Source: Pseudomonadota bacterium (GTDB taxonomy: Bacteria; Desulfobacterota; Desulfobulbia; Desulfobulbales; SURF-16). From it: DNA of 49,573 nt. Within the stretch, counting starts at the first letter, position 1; every line of letters starts with the position of its first letter. The notes under the pieces are model-generated. The model was not told the DNA's origin. It did no database searches and saw only the letters and a program-made list of their open reading frames with translations. The position numbers were made by a program, and so were the translations under genes. This document shows positions 1-8,183 of the stretch, one piece after another. Location: assembly GCA_018822545.1 (NCBI GenBank), contig JAHJKA010000075.1, positions 1-49,573 of the forward strand. The letters run 5' to 3'.

Positions 1-687
1 AGCTTTCCACCCCATTGTCTTTGCTGTGCCACATCCCTCTCTTGGGGGGGCAGGGTACATCTCTGCCGGGGTTGCCAGTTGAATTTACGCTCTATCACTC
101 CACCAATGTGTCCTGTCTGTGGCCTGATGTATGTAAAAAGCGGAGGAGGCTCCCATCTCTGCACCCTTTGTCGGCAGAAGAAATACGCCTTTGAGCGGGC
201 CCGAGCCGTGTTTTGTTACAATGATGAGATTGGTAAACTTATCCACAGCCTGAAGTTTTCCGGTAAGAAAACAGGCCTTCGTACCATGGCAGTTTTGGCT
301 CAGAACTCCTCCCTGGCCGATTTGAGCAGCCCTGATATCATTGTTCCCGTACCCCTTCATCCTCTCAAGCTGAAAAGCCGTGGTTTTAATCAGTCATTGC
401 TGCTGGCCAAGGTGTTTTTTCCTGACCAAAAAGCAAAAATTAGCCATTGTCTTGTCCGCAGTCGTCATACGCGACCACAAACAGGACTGAAAGGCGATGA
501 GCGCCGTAAAAATGTTGTGGGTGCCTTTTTAGTAAGAGAACCAGAAAGGGTGCAGGGTAAAAAAATATGTCTGGTTGATGATGTTTTTACCACCGGCACC
601 ACGGTCAATGAATGTGCCAAAACTTTGAAAAAAGCAGGTGCCGCCTCGGTGGAGGTTGCCACCCTGGCCATGGTGGTTAAACAGTAG
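1..687 (+). CDS. comF: ComF family phosphoribosyltransferase-like protein (5' end outside window)
   Basis: The frame is already open at base 1 and encodes zinc-finger-like residues before the first methionine-type codon, so the gene starts upstream of the window. About 228 codons are visible. The N-terminal part carries four CxxC-like pairs (HCLCC, LCRGC, MCPVCG, LCTLC), the double zinc-ribbon typical of ComF. The C-terminal half is a type I phosphoribosyltransferase fold with the PRPP-binding loop ICLVDDVFTTGTT near residues 190-202, plus the family motif VPVPLHPLKLKSRGFNQS. ComF proteins take part in handling of DNA taken up during natural transformation in some bacteria; in others the role is unknown, so function here is inferred from family only. 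It is followed by tRNA-Pro on the same strand. Confidence 0.88.
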   Translation, partial: SFPPHCLCCATSLSWGGRVHLCRGCQLNLRSITPPMCPVCGLMYVKSGGGSHLCTLCRQKKYAFERARAVFCYNDEIGKLIHSLKFSGKKTGLRTMAVLAQNSSLADLSSPDIIVPVPLHPLKLKSRGFNQSLLLAKVFFPDQKAKISHCLVRSRHTRPQTGLKGDERRKNVVGAFLVREPERVQGKKICLVDDVFTTGTTVNECAKTLKKAGAASVEVATLAMVVKQ

Positions 688-779
688 GGATATTTATAAA
701 AAAATGTTTTCTATGAAACCCAGCCATGAAAAGGATGGAAAAAGGAGGAGTTGAAAGCGTTCCAGTGGCTATATTTTCC

Positions 780-808
780 TTGACTGGACTGGCAGGGAAT
801 GATACATG
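780..808 (+). promoter_or_regulatory. Possible promoter of tRNA-Pro
   Basis: TTGACT at 780-785 resembles a sigma-70 -35 box. About 17 bases later TACATG/GATACAT gives only a weak -10. The tRNA starts 20 bases downstream, a plausible spacing. The -10 match is poor, so this is tentative. Confidence 0.3.
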
Positions 809-827
809 ACTCACTTCCCATCGAAGT

Positions 828-905
<78 letters not shown>

Positions 906-919
906 TTTAAGGTTTATTC

Positions 920-955
920 AAGCGGCTTAGAATTTTTTCTAAGCCGCTTTTTTTT
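920..955 (+). terminator. Rho-independent terminator after tRNA-Pro
   Basis: AAGCGGCTTAG (920-930) pairs perfectly with CTAAGCCGCTT (939-949) around an eight-base A/T loop and is followed by an uninterrupted T-run. This is a strong intrinsic terminator. On the other strand it could also stop the gph transcript, although the T-run there is shorter. Confidence 0.92.
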
Positions 956-1024
956 ATGGGGTACGCCCTCTTTTACCTGTACAGCTTTAGGCAAGAGACG
1001 CGTAGGCGGCATCGATGCTGATTC

Positions 1025-1711
1025 TTATGTCGGCGTCCCACCGAGAACTGCAGGCAGTTCAGCCAGACTATCGATCACCGCATCGGGCTTTGCGTCGCGA
1101 ATATCCATGCCATGGTTATATCCATAGCTGAGACAGACCACCGGAAAACCAGCAGCCCTGGCGGCCTTGACATCACTTATCGAATCACCGAGCATCAGGC
1201 AATCTTCGGGGCTTAATTCAAAATGGTTGGCCGCATGGAGCAGGGGCAGGCCGCTTGGCTTTTTTTCGGTCAAACTATCGCCGCTCAGGACAATGGCGAA
1301 GCGATCGTATAACCCGAGGGTTTTTAAGAGGGGAAGGGTGTAACGCTCAGCCTTGTTAGTGACGCAGGCAAGATGGATGTTTTGTGACGCCATCCAGTCA
1401 AGGCCCTGCTCAACCCCGGGGAAAAGACGGCTGTTTCTGCTGACGTTTTTGGCATATAGCTCCAGAAAAACAGGGTAACAGCGGCCAAATAAATCCGCAT
1501 CTGGTTCTCCCTCCATCTGTCCGACCAAGGCCCGTCGCACCAAACGCCCCACGCCATTTCCGACCCATTGCCGGACCTTGTCCTCTCCAACGGGTGGCAG
1601 GCCGACCTGAGCCAACATCTCATCCACGCAAAAGGCCAGATCCGGTACACTGTCCACCAGGGTGCCGTCGAGATCACAGACAACCAACTTTCTCTTTGGA
1701 AACATCACCAT
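1025..1711 (-). CDS. gph: HAD-superfamily phosphoglycolate phosphatase-like hydrolase
   Basis: A 228-residue cytosolic HAD phosphatase. Motif I, VCDLDGTLVDSVPDLA, near residues 11-26 supplies the nucleophile and acid/base Asp pair. Motif II is in VTNKAE (about 118-123). The motif III Lys lies in the EKKPSGLPLL stretch. Motif IV MLGDSISDVKAARAAG binds magnesium. Length and the helical cap fit the Gph/PGP group, which removes 2-phosphoglycolate; in anaerobes this is usually repair-type 2-phosphoglycolate from DNA ends or general phosphatase activity. Substrate cannot be read from sequence; pyrophosphatase PpaX is the main alternative. The start could be this ATG or the ATG two codons later. It lies downstream of the siroheme reductase on the same strand, 113 bp apart. 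Confidence 0.85.
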   Translation of the reverse strand: MVMFPKRKLVVCDLDGTLVDSVPDLAFCVDEMLAQVGLPPVGEDKVRQWVGNGVGRLVRRALVGQMEGEPDADLFGRCYPVFLELYAKNVSRNSRLFPGVEQGLDWMASQNIHLACVTNKAERYTLPLLKTLGLYDRFAIVLSGDSLTEKKPSGLPLLHAANHFELSPEDCLMLGDSISDVKAARAAGFPVVCLSYGYNHGMDIRDAKPDAVIDSLAELPAVLGGTPT

Positions 1712-1824
1712 GCTACCAACCTGGATGATATGATTTTTTAAAATGTAACAGTTTTCCCTGTGGTCATATTAAGGAATGCTGCCAATTCGCTGCTTGGCTG
1801 TGAAAAAGAGTTTGGGCTAACACG

Positions 1825-2448
1825 CTATACAAGAAACTCTTTGAGCTTTTCCAGAGGGGTTCGGGTCATCAAGCGCCCTGTTCTCTCCATTTTTCTGGCA
1901 TGCTCGGCATAGAACGTCAGGCATTGAGCGGCCAGGTCAATGACCTCGGTATCGCTCAAACCTTCGCCAATGATATCGCCAATACGGGGGACGCCGCCAC
2001 CGTTACCACCAAAGACCAGGGTCCAGCCCTTTTTCATTCCGAAGATGCCCACGTCACGGATATAGCATTCACAACAGTTCATGGGACATCCAGAGACACC
2101 TACCTTGGTTTTGGCTGGCAGGGGCATGCTCCCTAAGGCTTTTTCCAGTTTTTCACCTAAGGCCAGGGAATCCTGACGGCCATATTTGCACCACTTTACG
2201 CCCGGACAGGCCTGGATGTAATGGATTCCCACCGGTTTTTGAGGCCCTGAGTTCTGGCCCAGATCACGCCACAGGTCTTCTAGGATGGCAGGATCATGGC
2301 CGGCAATGGCAAGGCGTTGGGCCGAGGTGATTTTTAGAAAGGGCAGGTCATATTTTCTGACCACAGCAGCAAGCTGTTCAAGGTAGTCGGCGCTGAGAAC
2401 ACCCATTTTGGGGCTGGGCAGGATGTTATAGGGTTTTTGAATGGCCAT
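1825..2448 (-). CDS. Small siroheme-[4Fe-4S] sulfite/nitrite reductase
   Basis: A 207-residue single-unit siroheme reductase. The cluster-binding cysteines are visible as CPGVKWC (C-X5-C) and CPMNC (C-X3-C), the arrangement of the nitrite/sulfite reductase 4Fe-4S domain. The length matches the low-molecular-weight, low-spin 'assimilatory-type' sulfite reductase known from Desulfovibrio, which is far smaller than the dissimilatory enzyme or CysI. It should pass electrons to sulfite or nitrite in the cytoplasm. The chosen ATG (MAIQKPYN) has the good ribosome site GAGGA six bases upstream; an ATG four codons earlier overlaps that site. A perfect TTGAC-N4-GTCAA palindrome lies 62-75 bp upstream. 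Physiological role (sulfite detoxification, assimilation or nitrite/NO defence) is open. Confidence 0.85.
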   Translation of the reverse strand: MAIQKPYNILPSPKMGVLSADYLEQLAAVVRKYDLPFLKITSAQRLAIAGHDPAILEDLWRDLGQNSGPQKPVGIHYIQACPGVKWCKYGRQDSLALGEKLEKALGSMPLPAKTKVGVSGCPMNCCECYIRDVGIFGMKKGWTLVFGGNGGGVPRIGDIIGEGLSDTEVIDLAAQCLTFYAEHARKMERTGRLMTRTPLEKLKEFLV

Positions 2449-2509
2449 GTTTTTCCTCATGAAGAAAAGGTTAAAAAAAACTTTTTAGCATAATGGGACC
2501 ATAGTTGCG

Positions 2510-2523
2510 TTGACTTAGGTCAA
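2510..2523 (-). promoter_or_regulatory. CRP/FNR-family operator (TTGAC-N4-GTCAA), HcpR/FNR-like
   Basis: TTGACTTAGGTCAA is a perfect palindrome. Half-site and spacing are those of the CRP/FNR superfamily, including FNR and HcpR-type regulators of sulfate reducers. Its centre is about 68 bp upstream of the siroheme reductase start. A possible -10 (TATGCT on the minus strand, 2487-2492) would place it near -40, an activating position. It could also act on the divergent epimerase gene 187 bp away. The cognate regulator is not in the window. Confidence 0.6.
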
Positions 2524-2709
2524 TAAAAGGGCTTTCCATTAAAAAAGGAGCGCTTCCGGTGACTGCTTGATTTTGGGAGCAGGAAAATATGGTTTTACTG
2601 TAGCAATTTTTCCCTTGTGATTGCCAGGTATTCTGCGTTCACAACAGAGCTTGACGAATAAGGAGCTGAATCGTACTCTGCTATAAAATTCAAAGGATTA
2701 AAGGAGTGT

Positions 2710-3873
2710 ATGCTTGTGCAAGGGTCCAGTGAGGAATCAGGGAAAAGGTTTGGGGTTGTTATCGGCGGCTCAGGTCTTGTGGGCGGTGGCATCGACTATT
2801 TTTTCAAGAAAAAAATGGGCTACGATATCCTGGCCCCCAACAGCAAAAAGCTCAGTATCCGCGATCCCAAGGATATTGAGAGTTATTTTAAGAGTTATCG
2901 TCCCGATTTTATTGTTAATTCCGCTATTGCCTCCCTGGACAGTGATCCAAAACTTTCCTTTGAGATTAACTATCTCGGTTCCATCAATCTTGCCAAAGTA
3001 GCCGCGTCCCTGAAAATCCCCTATATTTTTATCAGTTCGGCTGCGGTATTGCCAGACGGCGTCAACCTGAGGGAGGAAGAGCATCTTCCTCTGTCGGCAA
3101 GTCTAGGCAATTACGCCAAATCAAAGCTGATGAGCGAGCTCACCCTGCAGCATCTTAAAGAGACAGAGGGACTTGATTACACCATCGTTAGGCTGGGTAT
3201 TGTTTACGGCCGGCATGACCATAAGATTCAGGGTTTTCATCGTATGCTCTTTTCCGTTGCCGATCAGTCCATGCCCCTGCTCTTTACCAAAAAAGGGATA
3301 TGCCATTCCTACACCAATGCCCGGAAGATTCCCTATTTCGTCCGCCACATTATCGACAACAGGCAGGAGTTTGGTGGCGCCACCTATCATTTTATTGACC
3401 CGGAACCTGTGGCCTTAGACAGGCTTATTCTCACCATTCGCGAGATTCTAGGCTTGAAAAGACCTCGGGCCATCTATATGCCCCTGCCTGTGGCCCGGTT
3501 TGGTGCCAGGTGCATACAGCACCTCTTGAAACTGTTGGTGAAATTTGGCATAGATGCCCGACTACCCCGGGAACTGATGTTTCTCAGCCAGTTCTATCAG
3601 ACCCAGATTCTTTCTTCGCAAAAATTGCAGAATTCAAGCTTTGTTGATCCGTTTCCAGAGCAAACCGTATACAGGCAACTCCCTGAACTCATAGAGTATT
3701 ATTTGACGCGCTGGGAGCAGCTCAACCTGATTTCACCCTTCTATAATAAAGAGTTTTTTGATCCACAACACCTGGCGGAAGAGTTTCTTCATAACCCAGA
3801 TAATCTGCTTGCTGATATTCACCAAAAAAGAATTGAACCCTTCTGCGAATTTGCAAACGACGATAGCAAATAA
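2710..3873 (+). CDS. NAD(P)-dependent epimerase/reductase (RmlD-like extended SDR)
   Basis: A 387-residue extended short-chain dehydrogenase/reductase. The N-terminal Rossmann motif is VVIGGSGLVGGG (about residues 16-27). The arrangement 'SKKLSIRD...YRPDFIVNSA...EINYLGSINLAKVA' resembles dTDP-4-dehydrorhamnose reductases. The active-site YAKSK (Tyr-X3-Lys) is near residue 136, preceded by the SSAAV serine stretch. The last 100 residues are longer than in RmlD and have no motif I recognise. Likely role: reduction or epimerisation of a nucleotide-sugar for surface polysaccharide, inferred from family only. The ATG has AAGGAG four bases upstream. It stands alone before the ABC transporter genes. 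Confidence 0.75.
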   Translation: MLVQGSSEESGKRFGVVIGGSGLVGGGIDYFFKKKMGYDILAPNSKKLSIRDPKDIESYFKSYRPDFIVNSAIASLDSDPKLSFEINYLGSINLAKVAASLKIPYIFISSAAVLPDGVNLREEEHLPLSASLGNYAKSKLMSELTLQHLKETEGLDYTIVRLGIVYGRHDHKIQGFHRMLFSVADQSMPLLFTKKGICHSYTNARKIPYFVRHIIDNRQEFGGATYHFIDPEPVALDRLILTIREILGLKRPRAIYMPLPVARFGARCIQHLLKLLVKFGIDARLPRELMFLSQFYQTQILSSQKLQNSSFVDPFPEQTVYRQLPELIEYYLTRWEQLNLISPFYNKEFFDPQHLAEEFLHNPDNLLADIHQKRIEPFCEFANDDSK

Positions 3874-3965
3874 CTTGTGCTCATTCCCCTTTTTGTATTT
3901 AATGATTGTGTTAAATAGGTAGATGGTTGTAGATATGTTGTTTAAATATAATAAGGAGTAAGCCT

Positions 3966-4670
3966 ATGTCCGTTGTTGTCGCGAAAGCTCTAGAAAAAAC
4001 CTATGTGGCTGGAGACATCAAGGTGGAGGCCATCAGAGGTGTTGATTTCACCATTGAGCCTGCCTCCTTTGTCTCTTTTATAGGCCCTTCTGGTAGCGGT
4101 AAATCCACCCTGCTGAACATGATTGGCTGCCTTGATCCGCCAAGCCGGGGTAGCCTGGAGGTGGCAGGCCAGCACATCAGTGGTCTCAGCCGTAAGGAGG
4201 CCGCCCGTTTTCGCGGCGAGCATATCGGTTTTGTCTTCCAGGATTTTAATCTGATCCCGGTGCTCACCGTCTTTGAAAATGTCGAATATCCCCTGCAGAT
4301 GGTCCAGAACTGGCCCAAGGACAAGCGCCGGATAAGGGTTATGGAGATGCTGGAGGCCGTTGGCATGACCGATCAGGCCCATAAATACCCAAGCCAGATC
4401 TCCGGCGGCCAGAAGCAGCGTGTTGCTGTGGCCCGAGCCCTGGTCACCAATGCCAAACTGGTGCTAGCTGACGAGCCCACTGCCAACCTGGACCGGGTAA
4501 CCGCCAACAAGATCATCGCCCTCATGAAACGGATGCGGGATGAGTTTGCCACCACCTTTGTCTTTTCCACCCATGATCCGCGCATTGTTGATAATGTCGA
4601 GATAACCTTTGCCCTGGAAGATGGCCAACTGGTCCGAAACGAGATGCCGGCAGGAGGTGGTCATGCTTAA
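3966..4670 (+). CDS. ABC transporter ATP-binding protein (MacB/LolD type)
   Basis: A 234-residue ATPase with Walker A GPSGSGKS (residues 40-47), Q-loop VFQDFNLIPVLTVFENV, signature SGGQKQRV (about 146-153), Walker B LVLADEPTANLD (about 164-175) and H-loop STHD (about 200). The Q-loop and DEPTANLD wording are typical of the LolD/MacB/FtsE branch, which powers mechanotransmission across the periplasm rather than substrate passage through the membrane. Its stop overlaps the permease start (ATGCTTAA), so the two are translationally coupled. AAGGAG lies seven bases before the ATG. It begins a set with a permease, a LolA-like protein and an outer-membrane barrel. Confidence 0.92.
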   Translation: MSVVVAKALEKTYVAGDIKVEAIRGVDFTIEPASFVSFIGPSGSGKSTLLNMIGCLDPPSRGSLEVAGQHISGLSRKEAARFRGEHIGFVFQDFNLIPVLTVFENVEYPLQMVQNWPKDKRRIRVMEMLEAVGMTDQAHKYPSQISGGQKQRVAVARALVTNAKLVLADEPTANLDRVTANKIIALMKRMRDEFATTFVFSTHDPRIVDNVEITFALEDGQLVRNEMPAGGGHA

Positions 4671-5907
4671 TATATTCAAACTTGCCTTCCGTAATCTCCT
4701 GCGCTATAAGCGCCGAACCCTGCTGACCTCCATGCTCATCACCCTGGGTGTGGTGTCGGTCCTCCTCTTTATCGCCGTGTCTGGCTCCTTCAAGGCCCTG
4801 ATGATCGGGCAGATCACCGATTCCATGCTCGGCCACCTTCAGGTTCACAAGAAGGGATATCTGGCCTCGGTGGACAGCCTGCCGCTGAACCGCAATCTTA
4901 CCGGCAAGCAGATCGACAAGGTCAGGCAGATGCTTGATGGCAATGCTGCGGTGGAGGCCTACTCCATGCGCATCAAGCTTGGTGCCATGTTCAGTAACTT
5001 CAATGAGACCACCAATATAAGGTTGAATGCCGTTACCCCGGAGGCGGAGATGGCTACGGCGCCGCTTCTCACCGATCGCATTCTGGAAGGTGACAAGGAC
5101 GGCCTGATCAAGCCCGGCGAGATTCTCATCCCCGAGCTTATTGCCAAGGGTATGCAGGTCAAGGTTGGCGATGCCATCGTCCTGGTGGCCAATAATAAGG
5201 ATGGCTCGGTGAATGGCCAGAATTTTGTGGTGCGCGGTATTCTCGAAGGTATTTCCGGACCTGGTGGGCGAGACGGCATGATCCATATTGATGACGCCAA
5301 GTCCCTGCTGCGTCTGGAGGAGGCGGAAATAAGCGAGATCGCCATCCGGCTCAAGAATATCGATGATTTGCCTAAGGTCTTTGCCGGTCTCAAGCAGGAG
5401 CTGGAATCGATCAAAAATAAGATGGATCAGCCAGTGTTTGAGGTCCACACCTGGGAGAGTATTTCTCCCTTCTTTAATATAGCCAAGATGATCGATCTGA
5501 TGACCCTCTTTATCAAGATCATGCTGGTGGCCATTGTCTTGGTCAGCATCATGAACGTCATGATCATGGCGGTCTTTGAGCGTATTAATGAAATCGGCAC
5601 CATTGCTGCCATCGGCACCTCGCCCGGCAAGATCATGGGTCTCTTTGTGGTGGAGGGTTTTCTCATGGGCATCCTCGGCACCGCCATTGGTACAGTGATC
5701 AGTCTGGTTAGTATCTATGCCATGAATATCTCCCAGATCAGGTTTGATTTCGGACGCCAGACCGGCCTGTTGCTCTCCCCCACCATTGGCACCAAGGACG
5801 TAGTCAGCATTGTTCTTATTGTCATCGGCATCGCTGTTCTTGCCAGTCTGCAGCCGGCCTGGAAGGCGGCCCGGATGGATCCTATCACCGCCTTACGTCA
5901 TGTCTAG
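4663..5907 (+). CDS. FtsX/MacB-type ABC transporter permease
   Basis: A 414-residue inner-membrane protein of the type VII ABC (MacB/LolC/FtsX) class. One transmembrane helix lies near residues 15-37, then a large periplasmic domain of about 240 residues, then three helices near 280-305, 328-360 and 378-400, ending with the family-typical PAWKAARMDPITALRHV. The start at 4663 has AGGAGGTGG just upstream and overlaps the ATPase stop by 8 bases; an ATG 18 codons earlier would run inside the ATPase gene and is unlikely. Partner of the preceding ATPase. Whether it extracts lipoproteins, drives efflux or moves another envelope molecule is not visible; the LolA-like and barrel genes that follow favour transfer toward the outer membrane. 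Confidence 0.9.
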   Translation: MLNIFKLAFRNLLRYKRRTLLTSMLITLGVVSVLLFIAVSGSFKALMIGQITDSMLGHLQVHKKGYLASVDSLPLNRNLTGKQIDKVRQMLDGNAAVEAYSMRIKLGAMFSNFNETTNIRLNAVTPEAEMATAPLLTDRILEGDKDGLIKPGEILIPELIAKGMQVKVGDAIVLVANNKDGSVNGQNFVVRGILEGISGPGGRDGMIHIDDAKSLLRLEEAEISEIAIRLKNIDDLPKVFAGLKQELESIKNKMDQPVFEVHTWESISPFFNIAKMIDLMTLFIKIMLVAIVLVSIMNVMIMAVFERINEIGTIAAIGTSPGKIMGLFVVEGFLMGILGTAIGTVISLVSIYAMNISQIRFDFGRQTGLLLSPTIGTKDVVSIVLIVIGIAVLASLQPAWKAARMDPITALRHV

Positions 5908-5917
5908 GAGATTAAAT

Positions 5918-6667
5918 ATGCATAAAAGAGCAGCTTTTCTGTTGGTTTTTCTGGTCAGCACGGTTTTGGTCACTACCCCTGTTTGGGCAGCCGATCTTGA
6001 CGGCACAGCAATCCTCCGCCAGGTGGATACAAACCTGCAGCCCCAGTCCTATGAGATGTATCGCAAGCTCATTAATATTGAGCCGGACGGCAGCAAGAAG
6101 GAGTTTGTGCTCTATTCGGTGAAAAAGGGTGAAGACAAGATGGTGGCCCTGTTTTTGTCGCCGGCCAGCGAGAAGGGCCGTTCTACTCTGCGCCTGGGCG
6201 ACAATATGTGGTTGTACATCCCCAATGTCGGCAAACCCATCCGCATCACGAGCTTGCAGTCGGTGGTGGGTGGCGTTTTTAACAACTCCGACATCCTCAG
6301 TCTCGACTACAGTGTCGAATATGATGCGCTGAACGTCATTGAGGAGGGTGATAGCTATCTCCTTGAACTCAAGGCCAAGACCAATGCCATCGCCTATGAC
6401 CGCTTGAAGATGTGGGTGAATAAGAAGGTAAAAGTGCCCACCACCATCGAATGCTATGCCGCAAGCGGTATGCTCATTAAGACCTTGTATTATAAAGAGA
6501 CCAAGGATTTCGGCGATGGCCTGGTCCGGCCCTCGGTGCTTGAGACCGACAGCCCGCTTTACAAGGGCTACAAGTCGGTGATGATCTATGCCAAGATCAC
6601 CAAGAAGGAGCTGGCGGATGAGGTGTTTTCTTTAAACTACCTGGCCCGGGTCGAAGAGCTTCGCTAA
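5918..6667 (+). CDS. Periplasmic LolA-like outer-membrane lipoprotein-sorting protein
   Basis: A 249-residue protein with a clear signal peptide (MHKRAAFLLVFLVSTVLV, cleavage expected near VWAAD). The mature part alternates beta-strand-rich segments such as MYRKLINIEPDGSKKEFVLYS, DNMWLYIPNVGKPIRI and MWVNKKVKVPTTIECYAASG, the pattern of the LolA/LolB-fold 'lipoprotein-sorting' family that binds acyl chains in a half-barrel. Start: ATG at 5918 with TAGGAG seven bases upstream, 10 bp after the permease stop. In related gene sets such proteins are thought to ferry lipids or lipoproteins between an RND or ABC pump and the outer membrane; here that is inference from order and fold. Confidence 0.8.
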   Translation: MHKRAAFLLVFLVSTVLVTTPVWAADLDGTAILRQVDTNLQPQSYEMYRKLINIEPDGSKKEFVLYSVKKGEDKMVALFLSPASEKGRSTLRLGDNMWLYIPNVGKPIRITSLQSVVGGVFNNSDILSLDYSVEYDALNVIEEGDSYLLELKAKTNAIAYDRLKMWVNKKVKVPTTIECYAASGMLIKTLYYKETKDFGDGLVRPSVLETDSPLYKGYKSVMIYAKITKKELADEVFSLNYLARVEELR

Positions 6668-6695
6668 CGTTTTGACTTTATGTGGAGTTGTATGA

Positions 6696-6743
6696 ATGAA
6701 CAAGATAGCGATTTCCTGCTTATTTTCTAACCTCATCTTGTAA
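6696..6743 (+). other. Possible 15-codon leader peptide or broken N-terminus ahead of the barrel gene
   Basis: ATG at 6696 is preceded by GGAG and encodes MNKIAISCLFSNLIL followed by TAA. The frame is the same as the barrel gene, whose ATG at 6747 lies three bases after this stop and has no visible ribosome site of its own. Either the short frame couples translation into the barrel gene, or the stop interrupts an older, longer signal peptide. Confidence 0.35.
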
Positions 6744-6746
6744 CCG

Positions 6747-8048
6747 ATGCCTTCTCTTTTTTGCAGATTCATCCTGCTCATTTTTGTTGTTTTTGCTGTA
6801 GTCCCGGCTTTTGCCGCAGAGGAGTTCTCCTTTGATCTTGATGAGTTTGAGAAGAAGAGTCTGGAGTGGGGGGGCTATGCGGAGCTCAAGTGGGAACATA
6901 CAGATATAAACGCAAACAGCGCCTTTAGCCTGCTGGACTCCTATGGTGATCCCCGTTCCAGCCTGGATCGTTTTACTACCACCCTGCAGCTTGACGGCAA
7001 TTTCAATAAGGGTGTGGTTACCTGTAACTGGACGGTGCAGGCCTACGCCCAGCAGGACCAGGAAGAGTGGGCCGACAACGCCGATATCTTCGATGCCTAC
7101 GCCAGTATCAAGCCCACGCCTCTGGCCACCCTTGATCTGGGCAAAAAGGTTTTTAAATGGGGTAAGGGTTATGCCTGGAATCCGGTGGGTTTTATTGATC
7201 GGCCCAAGGATCCCAATAATCCGGAGGAGGCCATGGAGGGTTATATCGGCGTCGGACTTGATCTGATCAAGAGCCTTCCCGGGCCTTTACAAACCGTGGC
7301 CCTGACCACGGTGGCCCTGCCCGTCTGGCGCGACGTTAACGAGGATTTTGGCCAGCGCGACAATGTCAACCTGGCTGCCAAGCTCTACCTGCTCTACCGG
7401 GATGTGGATATCGATCTGCTCTGGTACACCGGCAATAGCCGAACCACCAGGTACGGCCTTGATTTCTCCACCAATCTGGCCACCAACTTTGAGATCCATG
7501 CTGAGGTGGCCCATATCCCCAACCAGTCCCAGAAGCTTCTGACGGGGGACGGCAGTGTCGCCATCCATGAGTTTGCCGACACCACCTATCTTTTAGGTCT
7601 GCGCTATCTCACTGAAAGCGACATCACCACTATCATTGAGTATTACCACAACGATGACGGCTATACCGAGAACGAGCAGAACCGATTTTTTCAGCTGGTG
7701 GAGAATGCAGACCGCCTCTACCAGGCAAGCGGTGATGACGCACTTTATACAAAGGCAAACTCGCTGAGCCAGGGCGCCTACGGTCAATCTCAGTCGGGTC
7801 GCAACTATCTCTACGCCCGGGTGACAATGAAGGAACCCTTTGAACTGCTCTACTTCACGCCCGGCCTCACCGCCATTATCAATCTGGATGATGAGAGCTA
7901 TTCCCTGAGCCCGGAGGCGGTCTATACCGGCTTTACTAACTGGGAGCTGCGTCTGCGAGTGTCGCTTCTAGAGGGGGCAAGCTTCACAGAGTATGGTGAA
8001 AAGCAGAATGAGAATAAGCTGGAGCTGCGGATCCGTTATTTCTTTTAG
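6747..8048 (+). CDS. Outer-membrane beta-barrel protein (DUF1302-like)
   Basis: A 433-residue protein with a signal peptide (MPSLFCRFILLIFVVFAVV, cleavage expected after PAFA). The mature sequence is rich in alternating aromatic/polar strands and ends in ELRIRYFF, a C-terminal aromatic signature recognised by the BAM machinery. No large plug or TonB box was seen. The conserved stretch LGKKVFKWGKGYAWNPVGF resembles DUF1302-type barrels, which occur beside exporters with LolA-like partners. It is the last gene of the ATPase-permease-LolA-like-barrel set, 79 bp after the LolA-like gene, and probably provides the outer-membrane acceptor or pore. Family assignment is by resemblance only. The start is uncertain because the only ribosome site lies before the upstream short frame. 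Confidence 0.72.
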   Translation: MPSLFCRFILLIFVVFAVVPAFAAEEFSFDLDEFEKKSLEWGGYAELKWEHTDINANSAFSLLDSYGDPRSSLDRFTTTLQLDGNFNKGVVTCNWTVQAYAQQDQEEWADNADIFDAYASIKPTPLATLDLGKKVFKWGKGYAWNPVGFIDRPKDPNNPEEAMEGYIGVGLDLIKSLPGPLQTVALTTVALPVWRDVNEDFGQRDNVNLAAKLYLLYRDVDIDLLWYTGNSRTTRYGLDFSTNLATNFEIHAEVAHIPNQSQKLLTGDGSVAIHEFADTTYLLGLRYLTESDITTIIEYYHNDDGYTENEQNRFFQLVENADRLYQASGDDALYTKANSLSQGAYGQSQSGRNYLYARVTMKEPFELLYFTPGLTAIINLDDESYSLSPEAVYTGFTNWELRLRVSLLEGASFTEYGEKQNENKLELRIRYFF

Positions 8049-8183
8049 GGTATTCTGCAGGGAGCGTGAAGGTGTTTCTGGCTGATGGCCGGATAAACTT
8101 GACAGGTCTAAGTCTCTCGTGTGAATATCAGAACTTAGGTCATCCCTCGATAAAAGAAGGAACACCTGCCAGACAGAGCCCTG

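Noticed and set aside
4522..5448. 308-codon minus-strand frame opposite the ABC permease
   Set aside because: Shadow frame over two convincingly coupled transporter genes; His/Asp-rich composition typical of antisense translation.
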